From NCBI GenBank assembly GCA_005888925.1, contig VBCP01000128.1:1-7603 (forward strand): DNA of 7,603 nucleotides, in the 5' to 3' direction. Origin of the DNA: Betaproteobacteria bacterium. GTDB taxonomy: Bacteria > Pseudomonadota > Gammaproteobacteria > Burkholderiales > SG8-39. Numbering within the stretch: position 1 is the stretch's first letter; every line of letters begins with the position of its first letter. A program made the translations under genes and the position numbers. Positions 1 to 5,499 of the stretch are shown here, piece by piece. Below the pieces are notes generated by a model, which searched no databases, had not been told where the DNA came from, and saw only the letters and a program-made list of their open reading frames with translations.

Positions 1-1
1 C

Positions 2-340
2 ATCACGCAGGACGAGGCCGACGGCCGCAAGCAGGCCGAGCAGCTCACCGAGATGCTGCTCGCGTTCGCCGAGAAGAATCCCGGCATGGTGCGCGTCATG
101 ACCGGCGACGCGCTGGTGGGCGAGCACGAGCGGCTGCAGACGCGCGTCAACCAGTTCTTCGACCGCTTCGAAGCGACGCTCAAGCAGTCGCTGCGCATCG
201 CCGAGGACGGCGATGCCGCGAGCCGCGCTAGCGCGATCCTGCGCTACGCCATCGGCTGCATGCACCAGTTCGGCAAGAGCGGCTTCGCGCGCAAGCCGAG
301 CGAGAGCTTTTCCGCGCAGCGCAAGTTCCTGCTGGCCTAG
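2..340 (+). CDS. slmA: SlmA nucleoid occlusion factor, C-terminal part (5' end outside window)
   Basis: The visible 112 residues are the C-terminal ligand/dimerisation domain of a TetR-family protein; the N-terminal helix-turn-helix DNA-binding domain lies upstream of the window. The recognisable block is FAEKNPGMVRVMTGDAL followed by E-x-x-RLQ-x-R-x-NQ-x-F-x-R-x-E, which matches the E. coli SlmA segment (FGERNPGLTRILTGHAL, then RLQGRINQLFERIEA). In that family SlmA binds specific chromosomal sites and blocks FtsZ ring assembly over the nucleoid. The gene ends with TAG inside a CTAG palindrome that also carries the stop codon of the convergent moeB, so no terminator fits between them. Identity is from remembered family sequence, not a search. 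Confidence 0.88.
   Translation: MTQDEADGRKQAEQLTEMLLAFAEKNPGMVRVMTGDALVGEHERLQTRVNQFFDRFEATLKQSLRIAEDGDAASRASAILRYAIGCMHQFGKSGFARKPSESFSAQRKFLLA
337..340. other. Shared CTAG palindrome carrying both convergent stop codons
   Basis: The plus-strand TAG (338-340) ends slmA, and the minus-strand TAG (339-337) ends moeB. The four bases CTAG therefore terminate translation on both strands. No intrinsic terminator can fit between the genes. Confidence 0.9.
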
Positions 341-1044
341 CCGCAGACGCGGCAGCCGGGGTCCTTCGCGACTTTCACGGTGCGCCACTCGGCGGCGCTG
401 GCGTCGATCAGGAGGAGGCGGCCGTTGAGCGATTCGCCGGTGCCGACGACGAGCTTGATCGCTTCCATCGCCTGGATCGCGCCGACCATGCCGGTGAGCG
501 GCGCGAACACGCCCATCGGGAACAGGCAGGCGTAGCACGGCGCGTCGCCTTTCCGGAGGTCGAAGACCATGAGCTGCGCGTCGAAGCGGATCGCCGCGCC
601 CGAGACCAGCGGCTTGCGGTGCGCGACGCAGGCGCGGTTCACCGCGTGGCGCGTGGCGAAGTTGTCGGAGCAGTCGAGCACCACGTCGGATCCGGAAACC
701 AGGGAATCCAGTTCGGCGGCCTTGACGCGCGCGGCGATCGGCACGACCTCGACGTCGGGGTTGACCGCGCGCAGCGCGCGGTCCGCAGCAAGGACCTTCT
801 GCGCGCCGACCGAGTCGGTTCGATAGAGGATCTGGCGCTGCAGGTTGGTGAGGTCGACCTTGTCGGAGTCGGCGAGGGAGAGGCGCCCGACGCCCGCGGC
901 GGCAAGGTACAGGGCCGCCGGACAACCGAGGCCGCCCGCGCCGATGACGAGCACGCGGCTTGCGCGCAGCTTCTCCTGCCCCTCGACGCCGATCTCGGCG
1001 AGGAGGATGTGGCGGCTGTAGCGGAGAAGCTGCTGGTCGTTAAT
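337..1044 (-). CDS. moeB: MoeB/ThiF-type E1-like adenylyltransferase with shortened loop and apparent ATT start
   Basis: This is an E1-like enzyme that adenylates the C-terminal Gly-Gly of a small sulfur-carrier protein (MoaD or ThiS) using ATP, for molybdopterin or thiamine synthesis. From the ATT the product is 235 aa. Visible landmarks are N-terminal NDQQLLRYSRHILLAEIG, nucleotide-binding GAGGLG (35-40), D59/D61, the NLQRQ motif with R70, K83, D128 in CSDNF, and zinc ligands C170/C173 (CYAC) and C231/C234 (CRVC). Between CYACL and GVFAPLTG there are only three residues, where E. coli MoeB has about fourteen including a conserved cysteine. No ATG, GTG or TTG lies in frame between the upstream stop and GTG at 954, which is just before the GAGGLG loop and would remove the conserved N-terminus. 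ATT at 1044-1042 sits where homologs have the Met of MND and overlaps the ctpA stop by one base. MoeB versus ThiF cannot be settled from sequence alone; no moaD or thiS is visible. Confidence 0.85.
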   Translation of the reverse strand: MNDQQLLRYSRHILLAEIGVEGQEKLRASRVLVIGAGGLGCPAALYLAAAGVGRLSLADSDKVDLTNLQRQILYRTDSVGAQKVLAADRALRAVNPDVEVVPIAARVKAAELDSLVSGSDVVLDCSDNFATRHAVNRACVAHRKPLVSGAAIRFDAQLMVFDLRKGDAPCYACLFPMGVFAPLTGMVGAIQAMEAIKLVVGTGESLNGRLLLIDASAAEWRTVKVAKDPGCRVCG

Positions 1045-2440
1045 TCGGCTTGTTTTGCGCGACCGTCGGCGCCTGGCTCTTCACCGGCTCGCCTTTCAGG
1101 AAGGCGACCGCCTGCGAGAGCTGGAAGTCTTCCTTGGAGCCCCACTCGGTCGGCTTCATCTCGGCGGGCGAAGGCGCCGGGACCGTGCGCACGCGCGGCG
1201 CCGCTTCCTTGCCCTTGTCGGCCTCTTTCTTCGCCTCGGCCTTGCCGTTCTCGAGGTGGCGCTGAAGATCGGCCTCGCGCACGCGCGTGGCGGTGTCGCT
1301 CGGGTCCTCGACGACGATGTCGGGCGTGATGCCGAGCGCCTGGATCGAGCGCCCGCCCGGCGTGTAGTAGCGCGCCGTGGTGAGCTTGATCGCGGTGTTG
1401 TTGCCCAGCGGCATGATGGTCTGCACCGAGCCCTTGCCGAAGGTCTGCGTGCCGATCACCTTGGCGCGCTTGTGGTCCTGCAGCGCGCCGGCGACGATCT
1501 CGGAAGCCGAGGCCGAGCCGCCGTTCACCAGCACCACCATCGGCACGCTCTTCACGGCCTGCGGCAGCGCCTTCAGCACGTCTTCGCCGCGCCGCGCGTA
1601 GTCGTCGGGCGAGGCGTAGAACTTCTTGCGCGCATCCTCGGCGCGGCCGTCGGTCGACACCACCAGGCTCTTCTGCGGCAGGAAGGCCGAGCTGATCGCC
1701 ACCGCGCCGTGCAGGAGGCCGCCCGGATCGCCGCGCAGATCGAGGATCAGGCCCTTCACCTGTCCCTGCTTGAAGAGCCCGTCGAGGTGCTTGACCATGT
1801 TCTCGGCGGTCGCTTCCTGGAACTGGGAAACCCGCAGCCAGGCGTAGCCGGGCTCGATCATCTTCGACTTCACGCTCTGCACCTTGATGATCGCGCGCGT
1901 CAGCGTGACGATGATCGGCACGGTCTCGCCCTTGCGCGTGATGGTGAGCGTGATCTGCGTATTGGGCTTGCCGCGCATGCGCTTCACGGCGTCGTTCAGC
2001 GTCATGCCCTTCACCGGCGTGTCGTCGAGCTTGACGATCAGATCGCCCGGCTTGACGCCGGCCTTGAACGCCGGGGTGTCCTCGATCGGCGAGATCACCT
2101 TGACGAAGCCGTCTTCCATGCCGACCTCGATGCCCAGGCCGCCGAACTGGCCCTGCGTGCCGACCTGCAGCTCGCGGAACGCCTCCTGGTCGAGGTAGGC
2201 AGAGTGCGGGTCGAGCCCCGTCAGCATGCCGTTGATAGCCTCGGTGATGAGCTTCTTGTCCTCGACCGGCTCGACGTAGTTGGTCTTGATCGCGCCGAAC
2301 ACTTCGGTGAACGCCCGCAGCTCCTCGATCGGCAGTGGCGCGCGGCCGGCGCGGTCGGCGATCGCCTGGAAGTTCAGGCTGATCAGCACGCCGGCGACGG
2401 CGCCGACGAGGATGAATCCGATGCTGCGAAGCTTTTGCAT
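1040..2440 (-). CDS. ctpA: S41 family carboxy-terminal processing protease CtpA
   Basis: This 466-aa periplasmic serine protease would cleave substrates near their C-termini; CtpA-type enzymes turn over peptidoglycan hydrolases and misrouted envelope proteins. Residues 1-28 form an N-terminal hydrophobic signal or anchor after MQKLR. An N-terminal helical region (about 38-90) leads into a PDZ domain (about 95-182, with GGLGIEV and the AGVKPGDLI loop). The S41 core follows, with LDLRGDPGG (233-241), the SASASE motif carrying the likely nucleophile S311, and the general base K336 in TFGKGSVQ with Q340. The tail from about 397 is rich in Lys, Glu, Ala and Pro and may be disordered. The ATG lies 14 nt after the envC stop, with no strong Shine-Dalgarno sequence, so coupled translation is likely. 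The TAA stop overlaps the proposed moeB ATT. Proximity to envC fits a role in peptidoglycan remodelling (inference). Confidence 0.95.
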   Translation of the reverse strand: MQKLRSIGFILVGAVAGVLISLNFQAIADRAGRAPLPIEELRAFTEVFGAIKTNYVEPVEDKKLITEAINGMLTGLDPHSAYLDQEAFRELQVGTQGQFGGLGIEVGMEDGFVKVISPIEDTPAFKAGVKPGDLIVKLDDTPVKGMTLNDAVKRMRGKPNTQITLTITRKGETVPIIVTLTRAIIKVQSVKSKMIEPGYAWLRVSQFQEATAENMVKHLDGLFKQGQVKGLILDLRGDPGGLLHGAVAISSAFLPQKSLVVSTDGRAEDARKKFYASPDDYARRGEDVLKALPQAVKSVPMVVLVNGGSASASEIVAGALQDHKRAKVIGTQTFGKGSVQTIMPLGNNTAIKLTTARYYTPGGRSIQALGITPDIVVEDPSDTATRVREADLQRHLENGKAEAKKEADKGKEAAPRVRTVPAPSPAEMKPTEWGSKEDFQLSQAVAFLKGEPVKSQAPTVAQNKPN

Positions 2441-2454
2441 GTCTGGGGGTCGCT

Positions 2455-3523
2455 TTATTTCAGCTTGACCCAGCGTAGTGGGTCAAAGGCGCGGCCTAAA
2501 TGCCGCAATTCAAAGTATAAACCGGTTTCCTCGTTGCCACCGCTCGATCCGGTGGTCGCCACGGCCTCGCCCGCGGCGACGGCGTCGCCGACCTGCTTGA
2601 GCAGCGCCTCGCTGTTCGCGTAAATCGACAAATAGTTCTCGCCGTGGTCCACGATCATCAGGTTGCCGAAGCCCCGCATCCAGTCGGCGTAGACCACCTG
2701 CCCGCGTGCCACCGCCCTGACGGGCTCGCCCTCCGGCGCGCGGATGAAAACGCCCTTCGCCTCGATGCCGCTTGCTCCTCTTGGAGCGCCAAAGCGTCCG
2801 GCCAGTTCCCCCCGCACCGGCAGGCGCAGCTTTCCGCGCAGGCTGGAGAAGGCTTGGGCTTGTGAACTTTTTTCAGGGACCGCCTCCACCCGGGCGAGAA
2901 GGCGCCCCAGGCCCTCGACCAGTCGCGCAAGGCGCCCTTCATCGGCGCGCAGCACGTTGATTTCGCGGCGACTCCTGCGGATCTCGCCGGCGGCGCGCGC
3001 GAGCACCCGGCGGCGCGCCTCGCGCTCGCGCAGGATCTTGTCGCGGTCGGCGCGGCTCGCCTCGCCCACCGAGCGCAATCGCTCGCGCTTCGCCTGCGCC
3101 TCGCGCTCGAGCCGCGCCGACGTCTCCAGATCGGCGCGATAACCGGCGATCAGCGCGGCCGCGGCGCGCGAGACGTAGCCGACGTAGTGCAGGCGCCGGC
3201 CGAAGTCCGCCGGATCGTCGCCGGAAAGCGCCGCACGCAGCGCGTCCGGCGCGGCGAACGCCTGGCGCGCCAGCAGTACGCGCTCGACCGCCGCCTGACG
3301 CTCGGCGAGCGCGCGCTCGAGTCCCTGGCGCTGCGCCGCCAGGCGGGCGGTTTCGATGCGCAGCTGTCGGTCCTCGCGCTTCGCTGCGGACCGCCTCCTT
3401 CGCCCCCAGCTCGGTTTGCAGCGCCTCGATGCGGCTGCGCAGCGCCTGCAGATCGCGCTCGTTCGGGGCCGCTTGTGCCGCGAACGCGGCGCAGGCGAGA
3501 GCGAACGAAACGAGGCGCGTCAG
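2455..3523 (-). CDS. envC: EnvC-like murein hydrolase activator, reading frame interrupted by a one-base shift
   Basis: EnvC is a periplasmic coiled-coil protein whose non-catalytic LytM domain activates cell-separation amidases. The 5' part (3523 to about 3377) encodes a signal peptide (TRLVSFALACAAFAAQA then APNERD) and the first coil, but this frame does not continue. The rest (about 3375 to 2455) is in another frame: coiled coil with LLARQAF...DDPADF...YVSRAAAALIAGYRADLE, then a LytM domain. Skipping one base near 3376 gives a continuous 355-aa product. In the LytM domain (about 231-355) the expected zinc ligands are replaced: the HxxxD region reads GIEAKGVFIRAP, the usual His after the tyrosine is Asn (SIYANSE), and the final HxH position is LYFELR. 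This is the EnvC pattern rather than an active M23 peptidase. The first frame has no ATG, GTG or TTG; CTG at 3523 overlaps the gpmA stop as CTGA. If the shift is genuine the gene is a pseudogene; sequence error is equally plausible. Frame-2 coding alone could start only late, at TTG 3078. Confidence 0.82.
3373..3388 (-). other. envC: Probable frameshift site within envC
   Basis: Reading on the minus strand, the signal-peptide frame gives EAVRSEA and then turns into an implausible Gly/Pro/Arg-rich translation. The frame that starts at 3375 gives EDRQLRIETARLAAQRQ and runs without a stop to the envC C-terminus. One extra base at about 3376 (GCG C GAG GAC) accounts for the change. No homopolymer, slippery heptamer or pseudoknot-like stem is obvious here, so programmed frameshifting has no visible support. 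Confidence 0.75.
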
Positions 3524-4260
3524 ACCTTGGCCTTGCCTTGCGCCGAGACGGCCGCGATGCGCCGCGCCACCTCCTCGGCGTCGCCGAGGTAGTAGTGCTT
3601 CGAGGGACGCAGCGCGTCGTCGAGCTCGTAGACCAGCGGGATGCCGGTGGGGATATTCAGGCCGACGATCTCGGCGTCGCCGATGCCGTCGAGGTGCTTG
3701 ACCAGCGCGCGCAGCGAATTGCCGTGCGCCGCGACGAGCAGCCGCCGTCGGGCGCGCACCGCGGGCGCGATCGCCGAGTTCCAGTAGGGGATCACCCGCG
3801 CCACCGTGTCCTTCAGGCACTCGGTGCGCGGCACGCTGACACCCGCATAGCGCGGATCCCTGGCCTCATACCTTTCGTCATCCAAGGAGAGCTCAGGCGG
3901 CGGGATGTCATAGCTGCGCCGCCACGTATGCACCTGCGCCTCGCCGAACTTCGCCGCCATCTCGGCCTTGCTCAGGCCCTGCAGCGCGCCGTAATGGCGC
4001 TCGTTCAGCCGCCAGCTCTTCTCGACCGGCAGCCACATGCGGTCGAGCTCGTCGAGCGCGATCCACAGCGTGCGGACGGCGCGCTTGAGAACGGAGGTGA
4101 ACGCGGCATCGAACTGCAGGCCGGCGGATTTGATCAGCCGCCCGGCTGCGCGCGCCTCTTCGATGCCGGCGCTCGACAGATCGACGTCGGTCCAGCCGGT
4201 GAAGCGGTTCTCCCGGTTCCACGTCGACTCGCCGTGGCGCAAGAGCACGAGCTTGTGCAT
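3520..4260 (-). CDS. gpmA: 2,3-bisphosphoglycerate-dependent phosphoglycerate mutase
   Basis: This 246-aa cytosolic enzyme interconverts 3- and 2-phosphoglycerate in glycolysis and gluconeogenesis through a phosphohistidine intermediate. The signature LLRHGESTWN (6-15) carries the phosphorylated H9. The second-half residues are also present: E87 in RLNERHYGALQG and H179 in AAHGNSLRAL. The length and motifs match the cofactor-dependent GpmA family, not the cofactor-independent GpmM. ATG at 4260 starts MHKLVLLRHG as in homologs; a TTG three codons upstream is in frame but unnecessary. There is no Shine-Dalgarno sequence before the ATG, and the -10 box ends eight bases upstream of it. It is the first gene of the minus-strand operon and overlaps envC. 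Confidence 0.96.
   Translation of the reverse strand: MHKLVLLRHGESTWNRENRFTGWTDVDLSSAGIEEARAAGRLIKSAGLQFDAAFTSVLKRAVRTLWIALDELDRMWLPVEKSWRLNERHYGALQGLSKAEMAAKFGEAQVHTWRRSYDIPPPELSLDDERYEARDPRYAGVSVPRTECLKDTVARVIPYWNSAIAPAVRARRRLLVAAHGNSLRALVKHLDGIGDAEIVGLNIPTGIPLVYELDDALRPSKHYYLGDAEEVARRIAAVSAQGKAKV
3521..3534 (-). promoter_or_regulatory. envC: Proposed CTG start of envC with upstream AAGG
   Basis: CTG at 3523-3521 forms a CTGA overlap with the gpmA TGA (3522-3520), the same geometry as the common ATGA overlap. An AAGG that could pair with 16S rRNA lies at 3534-3531, seven bases upstream. Starting here gives a well-formed signal peptide whose positive charge (TR) immediately precedes the hydrophobic stretch. 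No ATG, GTG or TTG exists in this frame between the gpmA stop region and the frameshift. Confidence 0.5.
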
Positions 4261-4268
4261 CGCGGTCA

Positions 4269-4294
4269 ATTATAATGTCGCGCTCCGCTCTCAA
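4269..4294 (-). promoter_or_regulatory. Probable promoter of the gpmA-envC-ctpA-moeB operon
   Basis: The minus strand carries a perfect TATAAT at 4274-4269. The best -35-like hexamer is TTGAGA at 4294-4289, but the spacer is only 14 bases, shorter than the usual 16-18, so the -35 assignment is weak. Transcription would begin about 6-8 bases after the -10 box, close to the gpmA ATG at 4260, giving a leaderless or nearly leaderless mRNA. The absence of a Shine-Dalgarno sequence is consistent with this. Confidence 0.5.
4271..4276 (+). promoter_or_regulatory. Probable -10 box of the yibN-grxC-secB-gpsA operon
   Basis: TATAAT occurs on the plus strand inside the 8-base palindrome ATTATAAT (4269-4276), so the same bases can act as -10 elements in both directions. 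Transcription from here would start near 4283 and give a leader of about 38 bases before the GTG at 4321. I see no convincing -35 hexamer at the right spacing on this strand; that position falls inside the first codons of gpmA. Confidence 0.42.
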
Positions 4295-4320
4295 CCTCTC
4301 CGGCAAAGCACACTCACGCA

Positions 4321-4743
4321 GTGGACACTAGCGTCCTCGGTTTCCTGTGGAACGAAAAGCTGCTCGTCGCGGTCGCCTTGGTCTCGGGCGGGATGCTGCT
4401 GTGGCCACAGCTGCGCAAGACGACGGGCGGCCCGTGGGTGAATCCGACGCAGGCGACGCTGCTCATCAACCGCGAGGACGCGCTCGTGGTCGATGTGCGC
4501 GATCCGAACGAGTTCGCCGCCGGACACGTGCTCGGCGCGAAGAACCTGCCGCTCGCGCGGCTCGACGCACCGGGTGCGGATCTGGCCAAGCGCAAGGATC
4601 GCCCGGTGATCGTGTATTGCGACGGTGGCGAGCGTGCGGCAAAGGCCGCTGCGGCGCTCAAGAAGCAGGGCTTCACGCGCGTGGCGAATCTTTCCGGTGG
4701 CATCAGTGCGTGGCAGCAGGCTGGACTGCCGGTGGAGAAGTAA
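4321..4743 (+). CDS. yibN: Membrane-anchored single-domain rhodanese (YibN-like)
   Basis: This 140-aa protein has one N-terminal membrane segment (about 14-29, LLVAVALVSGGMLLW) followed by a rhodanese domain (about 42-138). The domain shows VVDVRDPNEFAAGHVLGAKNLPL, the active-site loop C100-DGGER after VIVY, and the terminal LSGGISAWQQAGLPV. The loop has the C-x-x-G-x-R pattern of a catalytically competent persulfide-forming rhodanese. The physiological sulfur acceptor is unknown to me. Position directly before grxC and secB matches E. coli yibN. GTG at 4321 is the only usable start: the frame has an upstream stop at 4273-4275 and no ATG, GTG or TTG in between. No good Shine-Dalgarno sequence precedes it. 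Confidence 0.88.
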   Translation: MDTSVLGFLWNEKLLVAVALVSGGMLLWPQLRKTTGGPWVNPTQATLLINREDALVVDVRDPNEFAAGHVLGAKNLPLARLDAPGADLAKRKDRPVIVYCDGGERAAKAAAALKKQGFTRVANLSGGISAWQQAGLPVEK

Positions 4744-4746
4744 TTG
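4734..4746 (+). promoter_or_regulatory. grxC: Ribosome binding site and TTG start of grxC
   Basis: GGAG at 4734-4737 lies six bases before TTG at 4744, which immediately follows the yibN TAA. This spacing supports TTG as the start rather than the later in-frame GTG (4750) or ATG (4756). Confidence 0.65.
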
Positions 4747-5004
4747 AAGGTGCTGATGTACTGCACCGCAGCCTGCCCGTTCTGCCAGGCGGCGGAGCGG
4801 CTGCTCATTGAGAAGGGCGTGAAGATCGACAAGGTGCGCGTCGATCTCGAGCCCGCGCGGCGCGCCGAGATGATGCACAAGAGCGGTGGCCGGCGCACCG
4901 TGCCGCAGATCTGGATCGGCGCGCGCCACATCGGCGGCTGCGACGATCTGTACGACCTCGAGCGCCAGGGCGGCCTCGAGCCACTCCTGAAGGCGCAACC
5001 ATGA
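4744..5004 (+). CDS. grxC: Glutaredoxin 3
   Basis: This is an 86-aa cytosolic dithiol glutaredoxin that would reduce disulfides and protein-glutathione adducts using glutathione. The thioredoxin fold is recognisable from VLMYCTAACPFC with active-site C11-P-F-C14, the cis-proline loop TVPQIWIG (52-59) and the glutathione-binding HIGGCDDL (62-69). Two further cysteines, C7 and C66, flank the active site; the C66 position is commonly Cys in GrxC proteins. The start is TTG directly after the yibN stop, and the TGA overlaps the secB ATG as ATGA, so the three genes are probably translated in a coupled way. Confidence 0.95.
   Translation: MKVLMYCTAACPFCQAAERLLIEKGVKIDKVRVDLEPARRAEMMHKSGGRRTVPQIWIGARHIGGCDDLYDLERQGGLEPLLKAQP
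4989..5003 (+). promoter_or_regulatory. secB: Ribosome binding site of secB within the grxC 3' end
   Basis: GAAGG at 4989-4993 is seven bases before the secB ATG at 5001 and lies within the last codons of grxC. It supports the ATGA overlap as a genuine start. Confidence 0.55.
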
Positions 5005-5498
5005 CCGAAGCGCAGCAGCCGCCGTCGCAACAGCCGCCACAGCAGGCGACGTTCCAGATCGAGAAGGTCTACGTGAAGGACATGTCGCTCGAGATCCCGC
5101 ACGCGCCGAAGGTGTTTCTCGAGCAGGTGCAGCCGCAGCTCGAGGTGCAGATCAATACCGGCGCGGAAAATTTCGCCGAGAGCTACTACGAAGTCACGGT
5201 GACCGCCACGGTGACGGCGCGCATCGGCGAGCGCACCCTGTTTCTCGCCGAGGCGCGCCAGGCGGCCCTCTTCGCGCTGCGCGGCGTGCCGGCCGAAGAG
5301 CTCGGGCCGCTGCTCGGCATCGCCTGCCCGACGGTGATCTATCCGTATCTGCGCGAGACCATCTCCGACATGATCTCGCGCGGCGGCTTCCCGCCGGTGA
5401 TCCTCGCGCCGCTTTCGTTCGAAGCGCTTTACCTGCAGCAGCAGCAGAACGCGGCGCCGACACAGCTCGGCCCGCGCATCGAAGTCGCGCGCAATTAA
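5001..5498 (+). CDS. secB: Protein-export chaperone SecB
   Basis: SecB is a cytosolic homotetrameric chaperone that keeps preproteins unfolded and delivers them to SecA. The 165-aa product has the usual strand order: FQIEKVYVKDMSLEIPHAP (18-36), the LEVQINTGAENF stretch, YYEVTVTATVTARI (62-75), AEARQAALFALRGVP, and the diagnostic LLGIACPTVIYPYLRETISDMISRGGFPPV (104-133). The N-terminus (5-16) is rich in Gln and Pro from imperfect repeats of CAG/CCG codons, and the C-terminus has four Gln in a row (146-149). Both ends are probably disordered and lie outside the conserved fold. The stop is one base before gpsA. Confidence 0.97.
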   Translation: MTEAQQPPSQQPPQQATFQIEKVYVKDMSLEIPHAPKVFLEQVQPQLEVQINTGAENFAESYYEVTVTATVTARIGERTLFLAEARQAALFALRGVPAEELGPLLGIACPTVIYPYLRETISDMISRGGFPPVILAPLSFEALYLQQQQNAAPTQLGPRIEVARN

Positions 5499-5499
5499 G

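Noticed and set aside
1055..2623. Long plus-strand open frame (522 codons) opposite ctpA and the end of envC
   Set aside because: It is rich in Arg, His, Leu and Asp with no recognisable motif, and it mirrors the codon structure of ctpA, whose domains and catalytic residues are clear. It is an antisense shadow of GC-rich coding sequence.
3370..3390. Programmed ribosomal frameshift in envC
   Set aside because: No slippery heptamer, stop codon in the zero frame nearby, internal Shine-Dalgarno or downstream structure is evident; mutation or sequence error is simpler.
2939..3820. Minus-strand open frame (293 codons) running from inside gpmA through envC
   Set aside because: Only a short middle portion (about 3523-3377) is meaningful, as the envC signal peptide and first coil. 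The rest is out-of-frame gpmA and envC sequence.
3187..4275. Plus-strand open frame (362 codons) opposite envC and gpmA
   Set aside because: It lies antisense to clear gpmA and envC coding and has no motif of its own.
5012..5045. Short imperfect CAG/CCG repeats at the start of secB, as a possible contingency repeat
   Set aside because: The units are irregular and encode a Gln/Pro-rich disordered tail; any length change would stay in frame, so phase variation is unlikely.
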